Source: Rhipicephalus microplus
Taxonomy: Eukaryota > Arthropoda > Arachnida > Ixodida > Ixodidae
Length of the DNA: 64,000 nt
Assembly: GCF_043290135.1 (NCBI RefSeq)
Contig: NC_134710.1
Span: 9,969,821 to 10,033,820, forward strand
Direction: 5' to 3'
A program made the position numbers and the translations under genes. Positions 1 through 10,534 of this stretch are shown here, in pieces; within the stretch, counting starts at the first letter, position 1; each line of letters starts with the position of its first letter. A model generated the notes under the pieces. The model worked only from the letters and a program-made list of their open reading frames with translations. It was not told where the DNA came from and searched no databases.

Positions 1-762
1 CGTGGTATCTTGAGAGAGTCGCTCATTATGTCGTCCGAGTTGCTAATGTCAAGGGACCATGTAAGAAATGAAAAGCTGTACGGATCTTAGTAACTTGGCG
101 CTGTAGTTGATCTCCTGGGGTGACCACCACGCATGAAGTCCCTTCATGCATTTATTTTCCTTTGTTCTAATGGAGCTGTTTTTGCAAGATATATACAAGC
201 TCCCTGAAGGGTGAGATGAATGTGCGCTTCACACAATGCCCCTTTGCCGCTGTGGTAAAAGAAGGACTGCTTTGAGGCTTTTCACCAGAAGTGACCAGTA
301 GACCCTTGCTGCACGGTGGTCACCTCAAGTGACCACTTCATATCTTTTCAACTAAAATCGCCACTTTTTGTCTGTTGTGAGAAAATCGTTTTCTGCAAAG
401 GGTTCGCCATTTCATCTATAAAACTGTTTCTCGCCAAAAAAATGGAGTCATGTGCATAAAAGAGCTAAAGGTCTGCGCTTTGCAGCGCGTAGTTTTTTTT
501 TTTTTTAACGCAGCGTCGCGCCCTTTCCCTCGGGCAGTGATGGAAGTGCTGCTCCAAAAGAGCTCTGAAACGGCATTGGAAAAACATCAATCTACAGCTT
601 GTATAGTAGCTGTATGCTACTATATAATATACACGTATTACAATATGCACAATGCACGTATATTGTATGTACAATATACTCGTATCCGCATTTTCTATAA
701 TGTCTGATATAGTTGTCTATTTGTACTACTTTACGAGCAGTCCATTTCGGTGAAATGCGTGC
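1..762. other. unassigned flank, no gene recognised
   Basis: I see no recognisable gene here. The stretch contains T-rich tracts near 490-506 and an AT-rich segment at about 600-710. The short open frames are not supported by any motif. Confidence 0.4.
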
Positions 763-842
763 GAGACGTCTTGGTCCTACTAGCCGCTGCTGTGACAACT
801 TTGAGACTTCTTGGTCCTACTAGCCGCTGCTGTGACAACTTT
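763..842 (+). repeat. two-copy 40-bp tandem duplication
   Basis: A 40-bp unit containing ttggtcctactagccgctgc is repeated twice with few differences (units start at 763 and 803). Confidence 0.85.
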
Positions 843-1439
843 GATGCGTGACTGATTACCTTTAGCACTTTAATCAACTTTCACCTCGTTTATGTCACAA
901 GAACGAGCATTTGAAATGGTAATTTATTTAGCTTATTTTATTTTTGAAAATTTTAACTGACTGCTTTCGCAAAATATGAAAACACTTACTGTTCAATGAC
1001 CATCCATCCGTGTAATTATAACTTTCGCAATGGTTATTGTGTGGGCATTCTGTTTAATAATAACTATAATATATACAAGAGGCTTAAATGATGCATTAAA
1101 CTTCGAGAGTCGTTTGGGATATTTTGCTATCTGCTCTGAAAACACCCGTAGCTGCTTCAGCTAACATTTTTTTCTGCTCCATAAACAGTCAAGGCTTCTC
1201 TAAAGCATCATTTTTACTGCTCCAGAAATCAGCATGTCACTTTCATCACTGCATGCATGAATCTTGCGCCTCGTCAACAAAACGCATAGATCTTGTTGAG
1301 GTAGCGTTTGCGTGCAGACTTCATTATGCGAGTCTATCTTTTAACAGCGAAGGGTCGAACCTCTGGGTGCCGTTGCCGAGCAACCACCGTGCACATCACG
1401 CGCTGTATGGAGACGATCCAACCATAGTAGTAAACAACT
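843..1439. other. unassigned sequence
   Basis: AT-rich sequence with no recognised gene or repeat boundary. A 107-codon open frame (1124-1447) has no familiar motif and I do not call it a gene. Confidence 0.35.
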
Positions 1440-2470
1440 TATATTAAGGCCGTGCCTGGTCGCCACCTCGTCAGCGCGTTTGATGGCCCGGAGCTGGGTG
1501 TCCAGGCTTGTAGTCGTGAGGATTCTCTCCCAGGCCTCACTTGAAGGAGGTTTGGTTGGGCAGGGTCCTTGCCGCATCCTCAGATGATGTGGTCCAAGGT
1601 TGTCTTGCAAAGGGTGCACGTAGATGTGAATAAGGCTGGGTATATGTGTATGTATCGTTTGAAGCCGCCGCCAAGTGATTTGTTGAGCTTTGTTTAGTTG
1701 CGGGGTTGGTCTGGTTTGCCTTGATAGCTTGTAGTACATGTCGTGAAAGGTGATGAGTGGTTTGGTTGCTTCGGTATCGTGGTCCGAAGTCTGGCCACCG
1801 CTCGGCGTCCTCGTGCTTCATTACCCGGGTTTCCTGCGTGCGCTGGGACCCAGATGAGTTGAATCAAACGGGGGATCGTCGGTGCTGCTGGAAGCAGTGT
1901 CGTCTGGGGCTTGGTGCAGAGGACGGAGTATTTGCGCCGTGGTTGGGGAAACGGTGCCACTGGCAAATCGGGCGATGGCAGATTTGCTAATGGTAGAATC
2001 CGGCTATTGCGGCTATGGCAGCTTCTTTCCTGTGTGTATATGGAGCCGGCACACATCTTGGTAGGCTCTTTGTCGATCGGGGTGCGTTTCGACGAGACAT
2101 TGATAGCATATGCCTGTTTGGGGGCTGGGTATCTTGCCGCGTCGACGTGAGCCGCCTTAGTGCTCGCACCGTAGGTACTGTGAAGGTTTCTGGCGCGGGC
2201 CGATACCGTAATGCCGGCCAGCACGTTCTTCGGCAACGGCTGCACAATGAAGCGCTGTCTGATGAGGGGTGGTAGCGAAATCATCGTCTTGTCCGCTTGG
2301 TGACGAGGGAATGCCGATACGGTGGAGTATCCATTTGCCGGTCTTACTACCACGCAATCTTTCAATTTGTGCAGTTCGGTCTGCTTCGATAAGTTCATCT
2401 GTTGTATTGTGAATTCCAAGGCTGAGCAGGTGCGTGGTTGGTGTGGTGCGGGAGAGATCCAACCATAAAA
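1440..2470 (-). pseudogene. 5'-truncated RNase-H LINE relic (copy 1)
   Basis: On the minus strand, fragments in shifting frames match the C-terminal half of a non-LTR retrotransposon ORF2. From 2455 downwards: SLGIHNTTDELIEADRTAQ (post-RT region, closely like LGLHNTLEELIEAQQIAQ in the long LINE at 61198-61659), then pieces of an RNase H domain, then IQLIWVPAHAGNPGNEA, the typical last RNase H motif. A C-terminal tail follows, ending near 1450 (AIKRADEVATRHGL). Multiple frameshifts make it non-functional. The 5' part is missing, as expected of incomplete target-primed reverse transcription. It is probably an I/R1-group element; the clade is an inference. Confidence 0.8.
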
Positions 2471-2680
2471 ACAAATTTTCACTGGCGAAGCGATGAATGC
2501 AACAGCAACAAATTATGGTGTTGGAATAGTAATGCAGTACGCGCTTTCTTTTGTGTGTGTGTGTTACCGCCACCCATTACAGTGTGTAACGATGCCTTGC
2601 GCAAACCTCGCCCGAATAACTGTGAACCATCTGGGTAGTCTTAGAACCTTCCGATTACGCGGCCGATATTGATAACGCTT

Positions 2681-2741
2681 GAATCTCCGATATACAAATC
2701 GGAGATTCAATCTTCCTAGCAGCTTCACTGCTAGGAAGATT
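2681..2741. repeat. two abutting perfect hairpins
   Basis: Positions 2681-2708 form a perfect 11-bp stem (gaatctccgat / atcggagattc) with a 6-nt loop. Immediately adjacent, with no spacer, 2709-2741 form a perfect 14-bp stem (aatcttcctagcag / ctgctaggaagatt) with a 5-nt loop. All stem positions pair by inspection. No function is known to me; a mobile-element terminus or cruciform are possibilities. Confidence 0.9.
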
Positions 2742-4387
2742 ATGTAGATCATGAACGGCCGACGCTCTGTGTTCGCTGCTATCAGTCTCTACAGCGTGTA
2801 CATTGGTAGGTTAGCCCGCATAAAAAGTCACTCTTCAAAACGGTGGCTGCTACCTTCGACAACGTCACGGACCCTCCCGATATCGCGTAAAAGCCCGAAA
2901 CATATGCGGAGTTTTCGCCAGTGTTTTCCCGGCGTCATCGCGTTAACGCCGCCAGAGAGGGCGGCAGGAGGAGGAGGCTTGGCGTCGAACAGTGTGACCA
3001 GATGGATTCTTTTTGAGGAATCTCTTTGAGCGGCGTTAAGTTTTCGTCAACGAGTCAGTAATAAAAACTGTTAACTTGTATTTCTGGCTTAATATTTGTA
3101 GAGTTATTTGGTTGTAAAGAAAATATCGGGGTACTGAAATAGTAATGTACTGCTGCCACAGCGTTCAGATTGGCAGTAGCGTTGCCGGGATTGGCAGTAG
3201 CATCGCCGTCAATCAGCTGAGTGCCGGCTTAGTAGTCGTGTCAATTGATCTCCAGCCACGAGCAAAGCGCCGAGGACAGCGTCTCACATTGTGCCGAAGG
3301 GAACTCCTCGCAGTGTCCGTCAGAGCTGCAACAAGAAATATTCCCCAACATGTCCAGTTTTAAGGTGAGCGAAACAAATGACGGTACCACCGAAAGTTTT
3401 TTTTTTTTTTTTACTTTTGTGGCAGCTGTTGAGAAATCGCTTTGTTCGTAGACAGACGCTCGTTTGTTCGGCTGTGCTTTGCTTAGTGTTAATGCGTTGG
3501 AACGCGAACCACTTGGTATATTTCGTGCATCAGTGAATATACCGGACCGTCCGTGACGTGATAAATCTGATTTTTTTTTTTTTTTTTTTTGGCGAGACAC
3601 CAAGTTTTCGTGAAGATACGCGGCAATTCGCGCGTTCGATTATAGCCCGCAGAGTACACCTATCAGCTTCGCTAGATTTTCTGCAGCCGCGTTGCATTGT
3701 TAAATGTCATCGTCTGGCCTTCAAAGTTGAGAAACTCGCCTTGTTTTACGGTGTGTATGCTTCAGGGATAAATCCTGTTCACTTTTTTCCCGTGGATAGT
3801 GCCTTTTAGCGCCTTTCCCCGTTGAGAGTACGACGCAGATGCTTGCCGAGATAGCGCGTTCCCAGCTGTGCCTCGAGTGACCGACCCTCTTCCCCACTTT
3901 TCGTGCTCGTTCGAGATAAGCGGCGTATTTCGGTGGCATGCCGCCGCGTACGAGCGGCGGAGATCGGCCGCTTCGTGTAATCTCTGCTTGAGCAGCGCTG
4001 GTCGCCTCCGCTCGCGCGAATTCACCCGCGGCCAGAACATACGGCATCGCGGGTGATGTTACCAACTTGCATTTAACGCGTAACAAGACGGCAGCGACGA
4101 AGACCCGTCGAGCAAAGCCTAACGCGATGAAAACACTTTACCCGCCATCGCAGCGATGGCACGGCGAACGCATCTAATTTTCCTTGTGGTTCATATGGCG
4201 GCAGTGGCACTTGACCGAAAGATTGGTTTTCTTTAAGTACATTTTTTATAGCCTTGTTGGCTTTTAAGTGAAGATAACTGTCAGTAGCTCATCTCTAGTC
4301 TCACCGAAATGCCGTTCTGGCTTCGAACTTGTGCGGAGCGTGTGCCACTCTTCAAAGTGCCTGACAGCGATCGTCTGACGGTGATCA
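2742..4387. other. unassigned sequence with GC-rich block
   Basis: No gene is recognised. A CpG-rich block (about 3640-4160) is unlike the AT-rich surroundings and could be regulatory or part of an unknown repeat. T tracts occur at 3399-3412 and 3571-3590. An ATG at 3350 followed by gtgagc looks superficially like a first exon, but nothing nearby supports it. Confidence 0.3.
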
Positions 4388-5890
4388 TTCATTCATTCAC
4401 AAAACTTTATTTGTGTCCTGAAGCCCGGTCTTTTCAGACCGAGGCGAGCCGCGTTCACGTCGGCACCGTCAGGCCGAGCCTTGTGGCGTCATCGTGGACC
4501 TTCTGGACTGCCCGTAGTTGGTCTTGATAAGACGCGCTTCGCACCATTGTCTGCCAGTAAAGCCATTGTTCTTCGGGGTCGGCGAGAGTAAAGATCGAGG
4601 CGGGCAGCGTTCACGTCGGTACCGTCAGGCCGAGCCTTGTGGCGTCATCGTGGACCTTCTGGACTGCCCGTAGTTGGTCTTGATAAGACGCGCTTCGCAC
4701 CATTGTCTGCCAGTAAAGCCATTGTTCTTCGGGGTCGGCGAGAGTAAAAGACCGAGGCGGGCCGCGTTCACGTCGGTACCGTCAGGCCGAGCCTTGTGGT
4801 GTCATCGTGGACCTTCTGGACGGCCCGTAGTTGGTCTTGATAAGACACGCTTCGCACCATTGTCTGCCAGTAAAGCCATTGTTCTTCGGGGTCGGCGAGA
4901 GTAAAAGACCGAGGCGGGCCGCGTTCACGTCGGTACCGTCAGGCCGAGCCTTGTGGCGTCATCGTGGACCTTCTGGACTGCCCGTAGTTGGTCTTGATAA
5001 GACACGCTTCGCACCATCGTCTGCCAGTAAAGCCATTGTTCTTCAGGGTCGGCGAGAGTTGGGCGACAGCCAGCAGCATGTCTGATCCCAATGATGCCAT
5101 CGCACGCGTCACACTTGTGTTGAATTTCACTGTCGGGGAGAATGTTATGTAGAAAATACGGAGTGGGGTAAGTTCCGGTTTGCAGTAAACGTAGCGTAAC
5201 CGCCTCAGCCCTGTTCAATTTTGCGTGTGGCAGTCGGAATTGCCTATGCCCCAAGTAAAAATATTTTGTGGTTAAATTATCTTAATAGCCCCCGGAATGG
5301 TAGTGGGCGTCGGATCGAGTCTGACCGGCACTGCAAGCGGGTCCTTGTGCCAGGTCATTCGTCACCTCATTGAGGTTGACTAGAGTTTCGTCCACTTGTC
5401 CCATATGCGCAGGAAACCATCGAATATCAGTATCGATAAGATTGACTTAGTTCATAAATTTAACCACAGTCCGAGCGACATAGCCATTGTCGAAGCTCGT
5501 AATTGCTGCTTTGGAGTCGCTATAGACGTATGACCATTTTCTGTTTCTGATAGCTAAAGCAATCGCGGCTTGTTCCGCAACCCTGTAATCCTTAGTGAGT
5601 ATAGTCATGGCGTCCCGTACCTGTCCCTGGCTGTCGACCACCACAGCCGTGTAGGCCTCTTGGCCTTTTACCCAGGCTGCGTCCACGACGGCTGCCTGTT
5701 GTCCTACCTGTTCGATTTCTTTCAATAAAGCTTTCGCTCTCGCTTTTCCCCTGCTGACATTGTGTTCCGGATGCATGTTTCACGGCAGGGGAGTGGTTCT
5801 GATCACGTCTCTAAGCTTCGCGTGCAGTTCGACCTCGACCTCCTTCGGGTTCTTCGATCTATTGGGGACTGACCTGATGGCCCTGAGTAA
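4388..5890 (-). pseudogene. 5'-truncated RNase-H LINE relic (copy 2)
   Basis: Minus-strand ORF2 C-terminus. From about 5780 downwards: NMHPEHNVSRGKARAKALL (the same junction is NMHPELNQGRRESRARTLL in the LINE at 61198-61659), then an RNase H domain with VVDAAWVKGQEAYTAVVVD, EQAAIALAI and YVYSDSKAAITSF, then IRWFPAHMGQVDETLVNLNE. A tail follows with RLPHAKLNRAEAVTLRLLQT and a Cys-containing HKCDACDG element (about 5090-5250). The 3' end near 4388 reads, on the minus strand, AATAAAGTTTTG followed by gaatgaatga repeats, resembling the end of the copy at 60248. A stop splits the RNase H/tail region. The last coding part is amplified (see 4441-5060). Confidence 0.85.
4441..5060 (-). repeat. four-copy ~157-bp tandem duplication in a LINE 3' end
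   Basis: The unit starting gaggcg(a/g)gcc recurs at 4441, 4597, 4754 and 4911, a period of 156-157 bp. Each carries the same gtcaggccgagccttgtgg and agttggtcttgataagac segments with only scattered substitutions. On the minus strand the unit covers the C-terminal codons of the LINE ORF (LADPEEQWLYWQTM and following) and the sequence after its stop. Confidence 0.93.
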
Positions 5891-6689
5891 TAATATAAAT
5901 ATGAACTCGCATCGTAACATCTAGCCAGGAACAACCGCATTGCTTTAGTGTGCTTTATACGAAATACTTGCGTGGTTCAACTATTTATATATTTCCTGGA
6001 ACAACTGGGTTGCTCTTTATAGAGTACTTGCACGTTTCAAATATTTATTTATATCACATTCACATTAAACAAGCGCAACTGTGCTTGAACGATTTCCTAT
6101 GTATACGAAAGCAGTGATACGCAGAGAAATATGTTTCTGGTGTGGTAACGATTCTTTTTTAATAGGGAGGTAATGAGGGTTTACGTGTCAAAACTATGAT
6201 TGGACTACGAGGGACGCCATAGGGGAGGGCTCCTGTCTAAGTTTGACCATCCTGGGCTGTTTAACACGCAGCTTCATCTAAGCACGTGGAAGTTCCTTGC
6301 ATTTCTTTCCTGCTGGGAAGTATTTTGAGGGAGGAATTGCATGCTGGCTGACATTTTTTTTATTTTTCTTTGAATCTAGCAATAACGAGAACAGACGAAA
6401 GTACTATTGCGCGTGAGCGGAACTATTTCTGTTGATGACGTTCACACCCTGCACAAGGCATATTTGTGTTAATGAGTTCTTAAACCTGGTAAAGATTTAG
6501 CTTTTCATCTGAAATAACGATTTTTCTTCGCGCTTTTAGTGTTACTCACACCGCTTGGAACAAAGAAGTTGGGGAGGCAGAGGAATTTCAATGCGCCAGC
6601 ACCGCTCTCTGGGTACGATGGCCGCTGCACCATATGACGGCTCACAGCACAGCAGGCCCGCGAGACCGAACATTATCTGGCGCGCTCAG
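5891..6689. other. unassigned AT-rich sequence
   Basis: No gene recognised. The sequence near 5930-6070 contains two similar blocks (ggaacaac.g.attgc.tta.. and ...gtacttgc), suggesting an old local duplication. Confidence 0.3.
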
Positions 6690-7380
6690 TGTCAACACCT
6701 GAGTATTCTTACAACATTACAACAATATGCCATTTTGGTTGAAGATGCCAGAAAAATCAAGAGGACCGACATTGCGCGGAAGTGTGGCATAGCCTAGTTC
6801 ACTTTGACGACCGTCATAAAGAATGGCGGCAAAATCGATGCTCTTTTGGGAGACGATGTTGGCAGCGGTGATTGGAAGTGGATCTGCGCTGCCACTTATG
6901 ACGATGTTGAATTGGCACTGTACAAATGGTTTGTAGATACTCTCACAAAGAACATCCCTCTCAATGGACCAATCCTGCTTGCACAGGCTTAAAGGCGTGG
7001 GTTTGTTCTCGGCCATGAGAACCTTAATCCAGGCAATGGATAGTTGCTGCGATTCAAAGATCGCCATGGCATCATGTGCAAAAACTTTGGCGGTAAAGCT
7101 GCATTCATTGACGAGGACGGTCTCCAGCGTTAGATGGAGGAGAAGCAGAGGTGCCACATTCAGATGGATATCTACAACACTAATGAAATGGAGCTGCTTT
7201 TTCAGTTACTGCCAGCAAAAACTCTCGGGGCGAAGACTGATAAATGCGTGGAAGGAATAAGCACCACAAATGACATCACAGTGTTGGTGTGCACAAACAT
7301 AGATGGCACAGACAAGCAGCCCCTATTGGTAATTGGCACGCATAAGAAACCGCTAGGCTTTGCCAAGGGACTGTGAATGC
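6690..7380 (+). pseudogene. Tigger/pogo-like transposase relic
   Basis: In shifting + frames the segment follows a CENP-B/Tigger transposase. From about 6720: YAILVEDARKIKRTDIARKC (helix-turn-helix), then YDDVELALYKWFVDTLTKNI and PLNGPILLAQA (second DNA-binding helix set). After frameshifts comes IYNTNEMELLFQLLPAKTL, then TDKCVEG and VLVCTNIDGTDKQPLLVIG (first half of the DDE domain, about 7165-7350). The first catalytic Asp expected in Y-N-x-D-E is Asn here. The rest of the DDE domain is missing, so this copy is dead. Confidence 0.85.
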
Positions 7381-8430
7381 CAGTAGCATGCAGTTAAGAA
7401 GGCGTGCAGTTTTGGTTCGATGTGAAAAAGTAAGTTATTAGTGGAGATAAAGCATAGACCAAATAGCTCTTACTCAATTTCTCTCGCCCCAGACTCTGTG
7501 CTGAAGGGAATTTTGTCTCGAATCTGATTGCTCTTGGCCAATCAAAAAGCACGATCACGTCACCACATGTGCCTGCGGCTTACATGATTACCACGATGGT
7601 TGTGGTTGGAGACTTTAAGCCTCGCAGCAAAGATTTAATATGAAAGCAGGATTGCATTTCAGTGAGTTTACAGGGATCCCCCGTGCTCTCACGGCGGCAA
7701 CGAAGCCTGGGTCCAACCTAGGGAAAGTGAAGCATCATTTTTGTTGATGACAGTCAAGGCATTAGATTGCAAAGTTCTGTTGAATTTTTCGTTCTTATTA
7801 TTGGCGTTTCCGTGTTAAAAAAACCTCTAGGAGAGGAGCCATGCCGGCAAAAACGTCGTGGCAGAGCAGTGAGAGCAAAGGCACTCAATCAATCCTCCAC
7901 TCAATTCGTCCCTCAAGTGCAGAATGCATCCGAAGATTAGGTTGAAGGTTGCCAGTTAGAAAAGATGCACTATGGGATGAAAACCATTGAAGCCCCATGT
8001 TTATTTATTTATTTATTTTTGCGGGACAGCGGCAGAACGCTTGTGCAATAGAACGCGAAATCGCTGCAAGGCTCGCTCGTATAAGCGGCGTCAACATCAC
8101 TGGAGTCGCACTACACTTGATGCTGTTATTGGCCACACGTTTGCAGAAGCGGAAAAAAAATAACAAAATAGGAATTGTGAAGAGATCGAGCTGAACAGCT
8201 TTCTGCAAATCATGGCTGGACTGCATTTGTGATCTCGAGAAACGTGAAGGGTTAGTAGTATCACCGTCAAATAAAACACGAACAGCGGCAAGCATAAGCA
8301 CCCGTTCCAGTCGTCACTGTGGACATGCGCAGAGCTGCCAAATAGAGTTGATGCGCGCCTACAAATGGTGATGACTAGAATTTATAATAGTTGCTGCTGT
8401 TCACTTTTCATTTGACGTCGATAGTACATG
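7381..8430. other. unassigned sequence
   Basis: No recognisable gene. There is a TTTA-rich tract at 8001-8019. Confidence 0.3.
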
Positions 8431-9390
8431 TATACAGGGTGTCCCAGTTGTCAGGCATCATGATTAAGAAAAAGAGGAATGGCGTTACACAAACTAAACC
8501 TAGTGCATATTGTCCCCAGTACACTGTAGTATCCGCTACTATTTTTTTTTCCTAAATTATTTATTCATAATTATATTTCTAACTTGTAAAATGCTCGCCA
8601 AATTATTGAAACTATGATGAGGCAGATGGGCTCATTTTCAAATGGAATCGGTGTGTGCTACTTTCAATAGCGTACTCATTTTTTCCAGTTAATAAAGATA
8701 GCACGCAAAACATGAAACAGAACACACGACTGTGCTCTCACCTGCAAAAGAAAGCAGCGTCCTTGAGTAACTTTAGTGCAAGCAACTGCTTTACCTCTTT
8801 TCCATTGTTGATTTCTGCACATTGGCACGGTACAGGTCAGCCGCCAACATGTTGCAATATTGCAGGGATTCCTTCCTGATTGTACGTCACTACGATTATC
8901 CATATCTCACGGCCAACTGTTCTTGCTAATAATGCCGCTAGAGCACTGTTCTGATTACAGTCTGGCTGTGTAAAATGAAAAGCGATGTGTTTCTTCGGAC
9001 AAAATAGCGAGATACCGCAATTCTTTTTTTTTTTTCCATCTGTATACATTTCTTTTACTGATTTTGGCAACCTTAACGTGATCCTGTTTGAGGGTGTTGC
9101 TTTCCGAGGTGCGAGGAAAACATGAACATGCAATTAGTATGTTGTAAAAAGAAGTGCATTTGGATGTCATTTCAACATGTGCACTTCTGCACCATTGACA
9201 TTTCGATAATTTAAGGGAGCACTTTTTGCATTTAAAATATTATTATGACATGACTAAAAAATAATTGAAGAATAAAAAATAGTAGTGGCTATTGCAGTAT
9301 ATTAGGAACCATATGCACTAGGTTTGCTTCATGTAACACTATTTCCCTTTTTAAAAATTATGCTGCGTGATAATTGGGACACTTTGTATA
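8431..9390. mobile_element. non-autonomous DNA element with ~120-bp terminal inverted repeats
   Basis: The left end (tatacagggtgtcccagttg from 8431) and the reverse complement of the right end (tatacaaagtgtcccaatta from 9390) align for about 120 bp. The match includes cctagtgcatat and a gctactattttttt segment on both sides. TATA occurs at both outer edges and may be the target duplication. The interior (about 8560-9270) has no recognised coding sequence. The superfamily cannot be fixed by eye. Confidence 0.75.
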
Positions 9391-10393
9391 TCCTTGAGTT
9401 TTTTGCCATTTTCCCGCTTGTTGTAAAGCTCGGTTCACATAATAATGACATGAGTGTGATCGCAACAGTATAATTTGCCGTTACAGTTCTGCTTCCTGTA
9501 CATTTGTAGTGCTTGCTACTCTGCACGAGGCCCACCCAGGGCACAGCAGTCACCATGCTATGACATTACGATCACGTGACGTCACCTTGCTTCATGGAAC
9601 CTTGCTCTGAAGATGGGCAGCCGGCGGGCCTCAAAGTTCCTTTTTCAGTCGGCCTAGTTTTGCAACCAGTAATGTGCACTGGCATCTACAAAAAATAGCT
9701 TGGAAAGTGTGACCATGTTTTCGATGTGGCTGTGTATCACAATTAATGCATCGTACACACAAAAGAGCAGAGTGTAGTTTCATAGTTTAGGATTTACTTC
9801 AAGGATAACGAGCATTATGATGCATGGCTGATAAAGCTAGTTAACAAGGATCAGTGAGCCCAAGTCGAGCGCACGTGTTTGCTGCAAACACTTCGATAAG
9901 GTGACTAGAAACAACGATGTTAATTGGTGAACTACAAGTTCACATGTTACCCTTGCGTCTCCACGTGAAGATCATAACACCTCGTAGTCTTCTAAAAGAT
10001 TGCTTCGGGGTTGTCACCACTAATAGTCCACCCCATCCTAGGCATGCTGATAAAGGAAAATGTTGTGGCGAAAGTACCGATGATGAGAGAAAAACGAGGT
10101 GGTGTGGCACATTTTCATGGAAGAAAACGGGCATTGAAAGAGTTTTTGATTCGAAAAAGAATGAAGTCTTACAGGAAAGCCTATACTTGGTTTTATCTTT
10201 TAACACATCCTTTGATCTCGACGTCTTCCCATGAAAGCTTGCTTACGTAAGCTTGGAGGCTGACATGTTTGATGAGTTCGTAAACAGCTTCTCGATTGTC
10301 ACTCTTCAGCAACAGGACTGTCGGTTCCCTTTCCGATTTTTACTATGGTTACATTAGTATCCCAGCCATAGCGGCTTCATTGCGTTTTCAATA
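9391..10393. other. unassigned sequence
   Basis: No gene recognised. Open frames at 9917-10250 in two overlapping + frames are rich in basic residues (RKRMKSYRKAYTW) and might be a decayed transposase, but I could not match them to a family. Confidence 0.3.
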
Positions 10394-10534
10394 AAGGCGA
10401 AAATGCTTGAGGCTTATGTGCTTAAATTAAGGTGCACGTTGAAAAACCCAAGCTGGTCAAAATTTCCAGAGCCCTTTACTACGACGTCTCTTATAATCAT
10501 GTGGTGGTTTTCGGGCGTTAAACACCAATAATTA
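10394..10534 (+). repeat. Ruka-type SINE, 3' fragment
   Basis: This matches the 3' two-thirds of the full SINE at 24820: gaaaatgcttgaggc, ggtgcacgttgaa, ggtcaaaatttcc, gtctcttataatcat and ggtggttttcgggcgttaaa. The tRNA-related 5' end is missing. Confidence 0.88.

Noticed and set aside
3350..3364. ATG followed by four codons and gtgagc, looking like a first coding exon (MSSFK) of the TIA1-like gene
   Set aside because: No RRM1 exon exists between it and 11588 by visual scan, and the short sequence alone is too weak to support an exon.
3721..4086. 121-codon minus-strand frame in a CpG-rich block, possible gene
   Set aside because: Overlapping frames on both strands are open for compositional reasons and no domain is recognisable.
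4441..5060. CRISPR-like or regulatory array
   Set aside because: The 157-bp units are whole tandem duplicates without spacers, and they encode the end of a LINE protein.
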